Positions 1 to 10,300 of a DNA stretch of 64,000 nucleotides are shown here, piece after piece. Positions within the stretch are counted from its first letter, which is position 1. Every line of letters begins with the position of its first letter. The DNA is taken from contig AP025043.1 in NCBI GenBank assembly GCA_036186865.1, positions 30,389,996 to 30,453,995 on the forward strand, written 5' to 3'. Source of the DNA: Eustoma russellianum (Eukaryota; Streptophyta; Magnoliopsida; Gentianales; Gentianaceae). A program made the position numbers and the translations under genes. Under the pieces are notes generated by a model. The model made no database searches and was not told the DNA's origin. It saw nothing but the letters and a program-made list of their open reading frames with translations.

Positions 1-973
1 TGACTAGGCTCATGCACGTACCAGCGAAGCTGGAATACATGAAATACGTCATGTAACTGAGATAGTGATGGCGGTAATGCTAGCCAGTAAGCGACTTCTC
101 CAATTTTTTCAAGAATCTCATAGGGCCGATGAACCTTGGACTTAGTTTACCCTTTATGCCAAATCTTTTCACTCCTTTTGATGGCGACACTTTCAAGAAC
201 ACTTTTTCACCTGCCTGAAATTCCATTGGTCACTGCTTTTCGTCAGCCCAAACTTTGCTTCTATCCTGGGCCGCTTTTAACATCTGCTTAACAATTATTA
301 TTTTCTATCGGGTCTGCTCCACCAAGTCAGGTCTTGAAAGAATTTTATCTCCAATTTCATCCAAATAATGTGGAGATTGGCACTTTCTTCCATAAAGTGC
401 TTCATAGGGAGCCATTCCAATAGATTGATGGTAGCTGTTATTGTAGGAAAACTCTACGAGTTTGAGGCTCTTGTCCCAACTTCCTCCGAAATCAAGTATG
501 CCAGCTCGTAACATATCTTCCAGTGTTTGGATGGTTCTTTCTGATTGACCATCAGTCTGGAGATGAAATGCTGAACTCATCCATATCTCACTGCCCATCG
601 CTTTTTGGAAAGCTATCCAAAATCGAGAAGTAAAACAAGGGTCACGATCGCAAATGATACTCATGGGTATTCAGTGTAGACATACAATCTGATCTATGTA
701 CATTGAGGCCAACTTCTCCAAAGAGGCTTTAATTGACATAGCCATGAAATGGGCGGACTTAGTCAAACGATCTACTATAGCCCAAATAGCATCATGCCCA
801 TTCTTTGTTATTGGCAGATCAGTCACAAAGTCCATAGTAATATGATCTCATTTCCATTCCGGGACTTCAAGAGGCTGTAATAACCCAGCGGGTCTTTGAT
901 GTTCTGCTTTCACTCTCTTGCAAACAAGGCATTTCTCTATGAATTCGGCTATTTGTTTCTTCATGCCCTGCCA
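1..973 (-). pseudogene. Gypsy D integrase (degenerate)
   Basis: Integrase would join element cDNA into chromosomal DNA in the nucleus. The best open stretch is 305-664 (119 codons), with core motifs DRDPCFTSRFW, HLQTDGQSERTIQTLE and GMAPYEALYGRKC; the D and E residues of the catalytic triad are visible there. Bases 1-304 encode the C-terminal part (FLKVSPSKGV, LSPRFIGPYEILEKIGEVAY) in shifted frames. Bases 665-973 hold the N-terminal core (DRLTKSAHFMAM) and part of the zinc-binding HHCC region. Several frameshifts and stops separate the blocks. The chromodomain expected after the integrase lies beyond the left edge. Confidence 0.85.
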
Positions 974-2019
974 CTAGAACTTCTGCTTTAAATCTTGATA
1001 CATTTTATTGGCTCTGGGATGAATAGATAGAAGAGAACTATGAGCTTCCCGAAGAACTTCATTCTTTATATCTCCATTATCAGGTACGCACAATCGACTT
1101 CTGAACCACAGGCTGTCATCATTTTTGACCTCGAAGTCTTCAGAAGGCTTCGTTTTCAGCCTGTCCTTGATTTTCTTCAAGGCTTCATCTTTTTCTTGGC
1201 CTTCTTTAATTTTGTCAATTAATGAAGGGACCAAAACTAACTTAGCCGATATATTATCGATGGAATCAACTATCTCCAAATCGAACTCTTCCATGTCACA
1301 CTGTAGAGGCGGTTGAAGTGGATGACTTGTTTTCCGACTCAAGGCATCGGCAACTTTGTTGGCTTTCCCTGGGTGATATTGGATAGAAAGGTCGTAATCC
1401 TTCATCAATTCTAGCCATCGGCGTTGGGCATATTCAGTTCCTTCCGAGTGAAAAGGTACTTAAGAATTTTGTGATTCGTGAAGATTTCGCACCTTTCACC
1501 GTACAGGTAATGTCTCCATATCTTTAGAGCAAAGACTACAGCTGCAAGCTGAAGGTCGTGTAGTGGATAATTTTGCTCGAACGGCTTCAACTGTCGTGAC
1601 ACATACGCAATTACTCGATCTTTCTGCATTGATACACATCCAAGGCCGTTCTTCGAAGCATCACAGTACACCACAAAACTTTCACCTGAAATTGGCTGAG
1701 CCAAAACCAGAGCAGATGTCAATTTCTCCTTCAATTCAGTAAAGCTCCTTTCACAGACCGAAGTCCACTCAAACTTCGTCTTTTTCTGTGTCAATCGGGT
1801 GAGAGGCATAGCAATCCGAGAGAAACCTTCCACAAACTTGCGATAGGAGCCGGCGAGACCAACAAAACTTCGTGCTTCCATAACGTTGGTTGGCCTTGGC
1901 CATTCTGTGATCGCTTCAATCTTTTTTGGATCTACTGCTATCCCATCTTCAGATATAACATGGCCAAGGAACGCTACACTGTGCAACCAAAATTCGCATT
2001 TACTGAATTTCGCGTACAA
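974..2019 (-). pseudogene. Gypsy D RNase H and pol connection
   Basis: Two open stretches, 1411-2019 (202 codons) and 974-1408 (144 codons), abut with a frame change. The first has the RT connection and RNase H start: FLGHVISEDGIAVDP, ARSFVGLAGSYRKFVEGFS, the catalytic-region VYCDASKNGLG, and LKIWRHYLYG. The second carries the RNase H end (IQYHPGKANKVADALSRK) and the start of the integrase zinc-binding domain (LREAHSSLLSIHP, matching the first histidines). RNase H degrades the RNA strand of the RNA-DNA hybrid. The protein is broken between NMPNA and MMKDYD near 1410, where RRWMELMKDYD-like sequence is expected. Confidence 0.88.
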
Positions 2020-2051
2020 CTACTTCCTCCGTAATATGTCAAGGATGATCC

Positions 2052-2748
2052 TTAAATGGGCTGCATGGGACTCTCGTCTGGTGAGTAAATCAAGATATCA
2101 TCAATGAAAACTACCACAAACTTGTCCAATTGCTCTTGAAACACTCGGTTCATAAGATCCATGAATGCCGCGGGGGCATTCGTCAACCCGAAGGGCATCA
2201 CAAGGAATTCATAATGTCCATACCGTGTTCTGAATGCGGTTTTCGGAATATCCTTGCCCTTGATCTTTAATTGAAAGTATCCAGAACGAAGATCAATCTT
2301 ATTGAAAACTCGGGCTCCCCGAAGCTGATCGAACAGATCGTCGATCCTAGGCAACGGGTACTTATTCTTTATGGTAATCTTGTTGAGTTCTCTATAATTG
2401 ATACATAGACGCATGCTTCCATCCTTTTCCTTCACAAACAGCACGGGAGCACCTCAAGGCGAGACACTTGAGCGAATAAGTTTCTTTTCCAATAATTCAT
2501 GTAACTGCTCCTTCAGTTCTTTCAATTCAGCAGGCACCATTCGATATGGAGCCTTCGATATCGGCTTGGCTCTCGGAATTAAATTGATTTCGAACGCGAT
2601 CTCTCTATCTGGCGGAAGGCCCGACAACTTTTCTGGAAAAACATCAGGATATTCCTGAACTACCGGGACTTGAGAAAGGTCAGATGGTGCTTGATCAGCA
2701 CTTAAGGCATAAACTAGGAATCCTTCGTGTCCTTTCTTCAGCGCCTTA
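2052..2748 (-). pseudogene. Gypsy D reverse transcriptase (N-terminal half of pol)
   Basis: Stretch 2052-2444 shows classical Ty3 reverse transcriptase motifs: INYRELNKITIKNKYPLPRI, FNKIDLRSGYFQLKI, FLVMPFGLTNAPAAF and the catalytic VFIDDILIYSP. Stretch 2454-2748 is the protease-RT linker and RT start (EYPDVFPEKLSGLPPDREI, KPISKAPYRMVPAELKELKEQL). The two are separated by an in-frame stop near 2445-2453. Copia A begins at 2749 in the linker, so translation read past 2748 is copia LTR and not gypsy protein. Catalytic aspartates are present, but the gene is split and stopped. Confidence 0.9.
2744..2748. repeat. Target site duplication of copia A, left copy (cctta)
   Basis: cctta directly before the LTR start TGTAGGATCTGC; an identical cctta follows the last LTR at 35524-35528. 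Confidence 0.88.
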
Positions 2749-3621
2749 TGTAGGATCTGCAAGGCACCACTAGAGGGGGGGGGGGGTTGAATAGGTGGTG
2801 CGGAAAGTGTGGTTTTTAAAATTTGTTTAAAACTAAACAACTCAACTTCTGAAAACAGATTCTGTTTCCAGGATCAGATTTAAAACGTTTTTAAAACCCG
2901 GTTATAGGTCTCCAAAACTTCTGAAATTTTGAGAGAACTTAGCCTCAGATGTTATGAGGGTCCCCTAAAAATTTCAAATTAAAATTAAACCTTTAACCCC
3001 TTCAAAAACCGTTGGTGATCAGATTGCGCGAATCTTTCAGAAACGGTAGACGGTTTTGAAAAATTTATTCCTATTTGTGTGTAAGTCAAAATGCTCTGAA
3101 AATTTAACCACTAACTCCTTATATATTATATTTAAGTGTGTTGAAACAGTTTTGCAAAATTCTTTTGGGAAGTAGGTCAATTACAATCAAAGTCTCAACC
3201 TTTGCAAGTCTGAGAATCAGACTGCACTAGTCTCAAAACGTTTGATGTTTGATCGACTTATACTTATTCAAAAGGGTTGAAACTTGTGCCAAATTAACCC
3301 TAGAACGTGTGGCTATGTTTCTGGAAATTTTTGTGATTTTTGAAAGTCGTTTACTATTTTTAAAGACGCCAACAAAAAGAATAAACTGTGCAGTAACAGA
3401 AAGTAAATTCTGAAAGTAAATGGCACCAAGAATTTTATACTGGTTCGGTTATAAACAACCTACTCCAGTCTTCAAGGAACACCTTCCTTGGTTCACACTA
3501 GTCACACACACGCAATACACCTTACCACAGGGTTGATGGAGTTACACACCAACTCCAACTCTTTACAAACCTTGTACGTTAAATACAATATGCACGAACA
3601 CCACCACCTCGCAAGAATGAA

Positions 3622-3645
3622 GATTGATCACACCTTGATCAATCT
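3622..3645. repeat. Conserved inverted repeat in copia LTR
   Basis: Arms AGATTGATCA and TGATCAATCT around a short CACCT centre. The same repeat is present in all five copia LTRs of the window (also near 27847, 33493, 46812 and 55258), and a degraded copy occurs in the old plus-strand LTR near 45768. Confidence 0.7.
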
Positions 3646-4158
3646 TTTACAAAGATCTGGAATATGTGGTGATCTATATCAAGCCTATTCAAGATTGAAA
3701 AATATTAATACAATAGGCTTTCAAGAAGAAAGAAAGAAAGAGAGTGTAGAAGAAGAGGCTTAGGCGTTTTTTATCACTTGTTTTGCAATGCTTGTGTTTG
3801 TCAAGTTTTTGCTCATCTTCTTTCCTTTTAATGTTGTTGCAGCCGTCCCCCCTTGGTGTAGTCCCCCTCTTGAAAATTATCTTCTAAGTCATTGGGAGAA
3901 TGTAAGACATCATTGTGACATGGACTTGCCTACTTGGCATCTTCTTATTGGATGATCATTTAAGCTTTGCTTACTTCGCACTTCATGGTTGGTTGGATAG
4001 TGTCATCATTTTATGACTTGGAAAATCTGAATATATCACTTAAACATGTGACAATATCAATCATAAAATTATTTCCATAATGCACAAGATTGTCACATAA
4101 ATTGCAAGACAAAATTCCTTCCTTGCTAAGATACAAAAATCGGCCATAATGGTTTTAC

Positions 4159-4510
4159 CATGCTGAATTTTCAGCATGTGTTACATGGTTGTACAATTCA
4201 AAATATTACCATTTTTCTTTGATTTTTCTTTTTGAAATAAATCACCAATTGATGGTAAATATCTTTATCACATTGGAAATGAACTTGGACACTTTTAAGC
4301 TCAAGAATTCGGCCATGACATGTCACACACATGCTGAAACATTTTCAGCATGTGTGATATATAAAATATCACACTTTATGAATTTAAATAATATTCAAAT
4401 TACTTCCATTTCTTCTCCCAATCAATCACATAATTCAAGATGATAAAATATGTCATATTAAAGTTCAAAAATCAGCCAGCCAAGCTTAGCATGCTGAAAT
4501 TTTCAGCATG
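4159..4510. repeat. Three CATGCTGAA...TTCAGCATG palindromes in copia A LTR 1
   Basis: Hairpin-forming palindromes at 4159-4178 (9-bp arms), 4326-4356 (14-bp arms CACACATGCTGAAA, 3-nt loop) and 4490-4510 (10-bp arms, 1-nt loop), spaced about 165 bp. Each lies shortly after a CGGCCA- or CAGCCA-like word. The trio is kept in the other four copia LTRs. Confidence 0.75.
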
Positions 4511-5260
4511 TGTTATAAGTGAGACAAAGTTTGAAATCTTATCATTTGTAGCTTCTCTCTTTAATTCACCAACATTGTATGATTGATTCTTGACCAATCA
4601 ATATGCCAAAAAGGCTCCAAATAAGGTCCATCTCAGCTGTAGGGGCGTTGCATAGAGTATGTGCATGTGCTGAAATTTATTTTTGCTAACTTTGTAAAAT
4701 AATGCACATTTAATAATACACACATGTTATATTCAAACCAGACCTTAATTTAATTTTCTAGAACACTTTAAGATGTATAAAATATGTAAAAAGTGTCTAG
4801 ATACATGTCATATGATGTACCAAAAACGTTCCATGTGTTGTGTGCGTAGAAAACCGAATTTTTCGATATTTATCGATTACCCGATTTTTCTCTAATTATA
4901 TTCCAACTTTTTGCACATGTTATATATATTATGTTACACATAATATATATAATATATACTTTAAATCTAAGCCCTTGTCTGGTCTAAAGTGGCTCCATTT
5001 ATCATGTGTCAAAATTAAAATTGGAATCTTCATATTTTGGCCTTAATGTGGGGTGATTTGTGTGTGCCAACATGGAAAGTATTTTTGGCTGAACATATAG
5101 TCATGTGCATGAAATTTTTAAGAATTTTTGGAGTATAGGAGCTGGCCATTTATTTATGTCAAGTACGTGACAAGTTGGCGAAGTTTCGATATTCGCCCGA
5201 TATGACAATTTTTGGTTTAGAACCTTTTAACGTGTCGTATTTAATTTGTAATCACCATGA

Positions 5261-5280
5261 CTTATATCATATGATATAAG
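5261..5280. repeat. Perfect 20-bp palindrome CTTATATCATATGATATAAG
   Basis: Self-complementary over its full length. Equivalent sites are in the other copia LTRs (near 29481, 35004, 48490, 56899), some with one base changed. Confidence 0.7.
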
Positions 5281-5526
5281 ACCAGAATATACTCATAAAT
5301 ATGAGTTAAGTATATTGGTGTGACGTTAACGTACGTACATAAAATATATAACGTGTCGGTAGTACGTTGGAATACATGTGCGTGTGCCTTTTTCAAAAAA
5401 TCTGAAAATATATGTATTATATATGTATGTGGCGTGTATATATTAATGAGGGGAGGAGGAGAAGACTTTCCTTCCTTAGCCTTGTTGCCTTTGTGCCTTT
5501 TCCAAATGTGGCTTCCTTTAATGAAC

Positions 5527-5580
5527 TACTTAGTTTCATTAACTAAGTACTTCACTTAATGAACTAGTTTAGTTCATTAA
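5527..5580. repeat. Pair of adjacent inverted repeats near the LTR 5' end
   Basis: TACTTAGTT/AACTAAGTA (5527-5549, 5-nt loop) and TTAATGAACTA/TAGTTCATTAA (5556-5580, 3-nt loop). In LTR 2 and in copia E the first stem is changed and lengthened but still pairs. They lie about 220-270 bp inside the LTR in element sense, in the region expected to be U3. Confidence 0.65.
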
Positions 5581-5667
5581 TGGTGGCACCTGAAAATAGT
5601 ATAAACACAACAAATGTTTGCCATATGATGTAAGCTTTAACGCTTCATGGCTCGTTAGTCTGGCAAC

Positions 5668-5678
5668 ATTATATATAA
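5668..5678 (-). promoter_or_regulatory. Candidate TATA box of copia A LTR 1
   Basis: Minus-strand TTATATATAAT about 125 bp inside the LTR in element sense. A similar TTATATATTATG stands at the same place in copia E. Position and conservation fit a U3 promoter, but no transcription start can be shown. Confidence 0.3.
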
Positions 5679-5799
5679 GCTAAATAAGGCAAGTAATAGC
5701 AATGTATCATGCATACATGTATATATCATGCACGTTTGTGTATATATCATGCATTTAAGTCACTTATTTTGAAATCACTCAAACCCCCTTTTCTCTACA

Positions 5800-5995
5800 A
5801 TCTCTCCCTTTTGATGATTTTCAAAATAACTTATGCACATGATTTAAATGCCATCGCTCCCCCTTCAAACATGCACAAATTTGAAATTTGAATTTCAAAT
5901 GTCAAATCCGACTCCCCTTGATTTGTGCAATCAGTATCAATTAGTGTCTCTCTCCCCCTTAAATCATGCTTTCTCTCCCCCTTTATTTTGGAAAG
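5800..5995 (-). promoter_or_regulatory. Polypurine tract ladder, copia A internal region 1
   Basis: Directly inside the 3' LTR the minus strand has AAAAGGGAGAGAT next to the LTR, where plus-strand DNA synthesis would be primed. Four more G-rich purine runs follow at about 5846-5855, 5911-5917, 5953-5960 and 5974-5983. Several polypurine tracts upstream of the 3' LTR are, as I recall, a Sirevirus trait. Confidence 0.65.
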
Positions 5996-6040
5996 TAAAT
6001 CAAAAGATTCCTGTAAATAAGGAAAGCAAATCACGTCAAA

Positions 6041-7030
6041 TCAAATCATATCAACCGAAATCATGCCTAATTTAGAACGAAAAGATTCAAATGTGGCTTG
6101 ATTTAAGGCTTTTGTAAAGATATCCGAGACTTGTGCTTTTGTGCGTACGTGATCTATGACGATATCACCATTTTTTATGTGATCACGAAGAAAGTGATAG
6201 CGTACTTCTATATGCTTAGCCTTAGAATGTAACACGGGGTTCTTAGACAAATTAATGGCACTCATACTATCACAATATATAGCAATTCTATTTACGGTAA
6301 TTCCAAAGTCCGAGAGTTGTTGTTTTATCTACAACAATTGTGTGCAACAAAGGCTAAGTTCCATGTACTCAGCCTCAGTAGTGGACAAAGCAACGCTTGC
6401 TTGCTTTTTGGAAAACCATGAAATGAGTGAGTTTCCTATAAATTGGCAAGTCCCACTCGTGCTTTTTCTATCTATTTTGCAGCCACCATAATCTGCATCA
6501 GTATAAGCATATAAGTCAAATGTGGAATCCTTATCGTACCAAATTCCTAAGATGGGCGTGTGCTTAATATAACGGAATATTCTTTTTACCGCATTATAAT
6601 GAGACACCTTAGGTTGACTCTGAAATCGTGTGCACATGCATACACTAAACATGATATCAGGCCTACTAGCAGTTAAATATAGCAAAGATCCTATCATAGA
6701 TCGATACAAGCCATTATCAACGTCTTTACCATGTTTGTCTTTGTCTAATTTAGTAGTGACACTCATAGGGGTGAGGGATGGTTTCAAATTTTCAAAATTA
6801 AACTTTTTAATCATGTCATTAACATATTTTGCTTGGCTTATATGAATCCCTTTACTCGTTTGCTTAATCTGCAAGCCAAGAAAATAATTAAGTTCACCAA
6901 CCATAGACATTTCAAATTCAGATTTCATGCAATTTTCGAAATCTTTAACAAGTCTATGTGAGGTAGAGCCGAAAATAATATCATCAACGTAGATTTGGAT
7001 AATAAATAAATCTGATTTATCTTGTTTCAA
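6041..7030 (-). pseudogene. Copia A internal 1: RT C-terminal part and RNase H
   Basis: Stretch 6329-7030 (233 codons) covers the catalytic IQIYVDDIIFGST, LNYFLGLQIKQ, MIGSLLYLTASRPDI, the RNase H core YTDADYGGCKIDRKSTSG and STTEAEYMELS. An in-frame TAG near 6329 replaces the tryptophan codon present in the sister copy at 30253-31242. Stretch 6041-6265 is the RNase H tail (MSAINLSKNPVLHSKAKHIE, FTKALNQATFESFRSKLGM) and ends at the normal pol stop. The domain set is complete for this part of pol but interrupted. Confidence 0.9.
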
Positions 7031-8129
7031 AAATAGTGTACTATCTATAGTACCACGTTTAAAATCATTTTCTAAAAGGAAAGTAGCAAAACAATCATAC
7101 TATGCTCTCGGTGCTTGCTTTAAGCCATATAGTGCCTTCTTTAGTTTGTACACGTGATCGGGATGTTTCAAATCTTCAAAACCGGGTGGTTGCTTCACGT
7201 ATACTTCTTCTTGTATGAATCCGTTTTAGAAAAGCACTTTTTACGTCCATTTGATATAATTTAAAGTCTTTCATGCAAGCAATATCAAGTAATAGTCGTA
7301 TAGCTTCTAGACGTGCTACGGGTGCGAATGTTTCATCGTAGTCAATTCCTTATTCTTGATTATATCCTTGTGCTACAAGTCTCGCTTTATTTCTAACAAC
7401 CTTTCCTTCTTCATTCATTTTATTCCTAAACACCCACTTTGTGCCTATTATAGTCTTATCTTGTGGTCGTGGCACTAAATCCCATACATCGTTTCTAACA
7501 AATTGATTAAGTTCATCATGCATGGCATCAATCCAAGAAGAATCACTCAAAGCATCATGCACATTTTTGGGCTCAATTTCAGAAATCATAGCATGAAATT
7601 CATTTATTTTGTCCGAAGTAATTCTTCTACGTGGTCGCACACCGTGAGTGAGGTCACCTATGATGAGATCATGTGGGTGATCTCTATGCCATCTTGGTTG
7701 ATTATTTTCTATGTTATCATGCATTTCTAGTGTGATCATGCATTTCTAGTGTGTCATTCATATCATGCATATCAAATGTACCATCATCTTCATTCAACAC
7801 GGGTTTCAATTCAAAGTCATCGTCATATTCTTTATCTTTATCAATCTCACCAAATTCATTGAATTTCACATGAATAGATTCCATGATTTGTCTAGTGAGA
7901 GGATCATAACATCTATATGCCTTTGAATTTATAGAATATCCAACAAAAATGCACTCAATTTATTTGGATTCAAATTTGTGTAAATTATCTTTCGTATGTA
8001 AGACAAAACATTTGCATCCAAACACACGAAAATAGTCAATCTTAGGCATGCGATCATTCAAAATCTCATAAGGCGTCTTGTTTATTTTCTTTCTTATAGA
8101 TAGGCGATTTACAATATAGCATGCACAAT
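7031..8129 (-). pseudogene. Copia A internal 1: integrase C-terminus and RT N-terminus
   Basis: Stretch 7350-7739 (129 codons) holds the integrase-RT linker (DLTHGVRPRRRITSD) and RT start (IGTKWVFRNKMNEEGKVVRN, KARLVAQGYNQE), then an in-frame stop. Bases 7031-7349 carry the RT fingers (QMDVKS, LKKALYGLKQAP) in shifted frames. Stretch 7960-8129 is the end of the integrase (NRLSIRKKINKTPYEILNDR, FRVFGCKCFVLHTKDNL). Gypsy B interrupts the integrase at 8130; the gene continues at 17495. Confidence 0.88.
8125..8129. repeat. Target site duplication of gypsy B, left copy (acaat)
   Basis: acaat before TGTAGCACCCC; acgat follows the right LTR at 17490-17494, one mismatch. Copia sequence on both sides joins up when the insert is removed. 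Confidence 0.75.
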
Positions 8130-8902
8130 TGTAGCACCCCATCCCGATACTAGACATCGGTACCAGTGCATCCGCCGTAGCCTACTACGAGAACTACGAA
8201 GCGTCAAAGCAGATCAAGCACCCGTCATTCATGACGTAAGATAAATCAGCGGAAACGACGTAGAATTAAAACTTCAATAACAATAATCTCCCAAATGAAA
8301 CACAGCGGAAATAAAACGAGTCAGGAAGAGTGTCTAAAATATCCTTCACTACAAAGTTTCAACTGTGAATTCCTCAACTGAAGGATAAGGACTGTAAGCC
8401 TGTCCATGTTAGTGATTATCGCCCCAATGAGCCCACTCGCCGATATCTTCTACAAAAATCATCTTGTACTTTGGCTCACCTGAAAAGCAGATAGAGTGAT
8501 TGTTCTTAGCGAAAACATCGCCAGCAAGTAACCCGTCTATACACCTTACGGGATCACACACGACGAGTCACCAGTATATAAATCAATGCCCAAAATAAGG
8601 TGTTCGGGTTGGCAAATAACATCTTTATAACAAGTCATCAAATCCATATAAGCCACATAATTAACACACAAAATGAAACCAACACATGTAGGGCCAAATA
8701 TACTACATAAACAGAACATGTGCTAGTAACATTTCTTGCATGTCAAATCTTATGCTTCGTGTAACATGATGCATGTACTTCTTCAAAACCACACACAACA
8801 CCCATGCATATGTCTTCTTTCGTAAACATGTCATGCGTGCCATTTCACAAAACTTTTCATAATACTTCTTATCGTATTCTTCGCGTAGCAGAACTTTATA
8901 CC

Positions 8903-9215
8903 CTGTGGGTGATCAGTCCACAGCAAACAAAACTTTATACCCCGTGCTGAAAGTCCACGGCCCCATAACATATAACTTTATACCCCGTGCTGAAAGGTCT
9001 ACGGCCCCATTACATATATCATATATCCGCGCTGAAAGGTCCACAGCCCCATAAAATAACTTTATTTTCCATGTTGATAGGTCCACGACCCCATAAAATA
9101 ACTTTATTTTCCGTGCTGATAGGTCCACGGACCCATAAAATACTTTATACCCTGCTGTTGATTCACAGATCACGCTTTTATACCCTGCTTTCGCAGGCGT
9201 GACTTTTATACCCTG
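8903..9215. repeat. Stem-loop tandem array in gypsy B left LTR
   Basis: About six units of roughly 42 bp with the form ctttataCCCcGTG-loop-CCACGG-cccat. The first unit pairs CTGTGG (8903-8908) with CCACAG (8918-8923). Later units pair CCGTG with CACGG. The last (near 9185-9198) is CCTGC-tttc-GCAGG. Minus-strand translation gives a periodic KIKLFYGAVDLSAR pattern that is only the repeat read through. Confidence 0.75.
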
Positions 9216-9956
9216 CGATCAACCAGCAGCCATCGTTGTTTTTCAAAAACTTTAATCTTCTTTTCAAACTCGTATTCTTTTCGCAAACCGAAACTCATGT
9301 CGAAATGCAAAGTGTCCATGTCATGATGCAGAATGCTCATGCAACATCATATCAAACGTGTAAACATGCACACACACTTTACATATCAAGTACAAAGTCA
9401 TGAACCTCTATCACGTCCTGCTCGTATCATTGCATGCCCTTTCATATTACGAAATCATCTCGAGTTCACACTTAACCTTGCTCGTTCATACTTCCTCAAA
9501 CACACCCTTTTCGTACCATTTTGTGCTCTTTCATATTGCTAACTCACTTTGGAATCATACCTAACTTTACTCATTCACACTCAATGTTTACAACTCAAAT
9601 ACACCTTATTCATACCACTTCATGCCCTTTCGTATCGCGAATCCACTTTGATTTCATACTTAACCCTACTCATTCACACTTAATGTTTACAACTCTAGCA
9701 CACTTTCAAAACACTTTGTAATTTATGAGCAATGGAAGAGAATAAAGGTATCTCACACACATCTTACATATCAAGTATACGGTCTTGCACCTCAACACTC
9801 CTTGTTTGTATCTTTTCCAAGTCCACTCGTCTCACTAATTCACTTGGTATTCAATCTTTTTCTTACTTAGTCAAAATTACCATCTATTTTTCAATTACAC
9901 CTCAAATATCTTTGCATTTTATGTTCAGAAGAAGTGTATAAAGTTACTACACATAG

Positions 9957-10300
9957 GGCGCCTAAAGGGTCAAAAAGACTTCCAGTATACTTGGAACGCC
10001 ACATGAGGCGCCTAAAGTGACATAAAGCGCCTATACTAGGCGTTCGAAGTGTTCGGGGATGTGCCGTAGACATTGAACGCCTACATGAAGCGCCTAATGT
10101 GACATAGAACGCTACATTAGGCACCTAATGTGACTTGAAGCGCCTAAGGTAGGTGTTCGAAGTGTTCTGACGGTTCTAAACTGCAGTTTTTCTATACGGG
10201 AATGCTTCAGGACACATTGAACGCTACATTAGGCGCCTAATGTGACTTGAAGCGCCTAATGTAGGTGTTCAAAGTGTTCTGACGGTTCTAAACTGCAGTT
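9957..10300. repeat. GGCGCCTAA repeat block in gypsy B left LTR
   Basis: Many copies of GCGCCTAA or AGGCGCCTAATGTGAC, some inverted (CTACATTAGGCGCC), and a larger duplicated unit of about 120 bp (10082-10190 and 10206-10304) that contains gttctgacggttctaaactg. The right LTR has the same block at about 16203-16555. Confidence 0.8.

Larger units (their letters stand above)
1..2748 (-). mobile_element. Ty3/gypsy element D, 3' part of pol (Tekay/Del-like)
   Basis: Minus-strand remains of a chromovirus-type pol: reverse transcriptase, RNase H and integrase in that order from high to low coordinate, the Ty3/gypsy order. The left end is cut by the window, so chromodomain, polypurine tract and 3' LTR are not seen. 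The right end is cut by copia A. The pol reading frame resumes across that insertion at 35524 once one copy of the cctta duplication is removed, which shows that 35524-41008 is the other half of this element. Tekay/Del is inferred from the integrase stretch around FSYNNSYHQSIGMAPYEALYG and from long LTRs. Confidence 0.85.
2749..5799 (-). repeat. Copia A LTR 1 (3' LTR of internal region 1), 3051 bp
   Basis: Ends are TGTAGGATCTGC at 2749 and TTCTCTACA at 5799, a TG...CA pair. In element sense the LTR starts at 5799. It is very long for copia. It contains a G run (2777-2787), an inverted repeat around 3622-3645, three CATGCTGAA palindromes (4159-4510) and AT-rich perfect palindromes (5261-5280, 5527-5549, 5556-5580). 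No sense gene was recognised. A plus-strand frame at 3488-3763 recurs in sister LTRs but is probably not a gene. Confidence 0.9.

Noticed and set aside
2777..2787. G run as a possible quadruplex
   Set aside because: A single homopolymer near the LTR end; sister LTRs have only 4-7 Gs at this place, so it is slippage variation.
8913..9173. Minus-strand frame with periodic KIKLFYGAVDLSAR repeats
   Set aside because: It is the 42-bp LTR stem-loop repeat translated; 42 is a multiple of three, so the frame stays open by chance. It lies wholly inside an LTR and the right-LTR copy has different ends.
9333..9941. Plus-strand frames (9333-9542, 9521-9721, 9732-9941) repeated at 15450-16185
   Set aside because: They repeat because they lie in the two LTRs of gypsy B. 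No start context or family motif, and they run antisense to the element.
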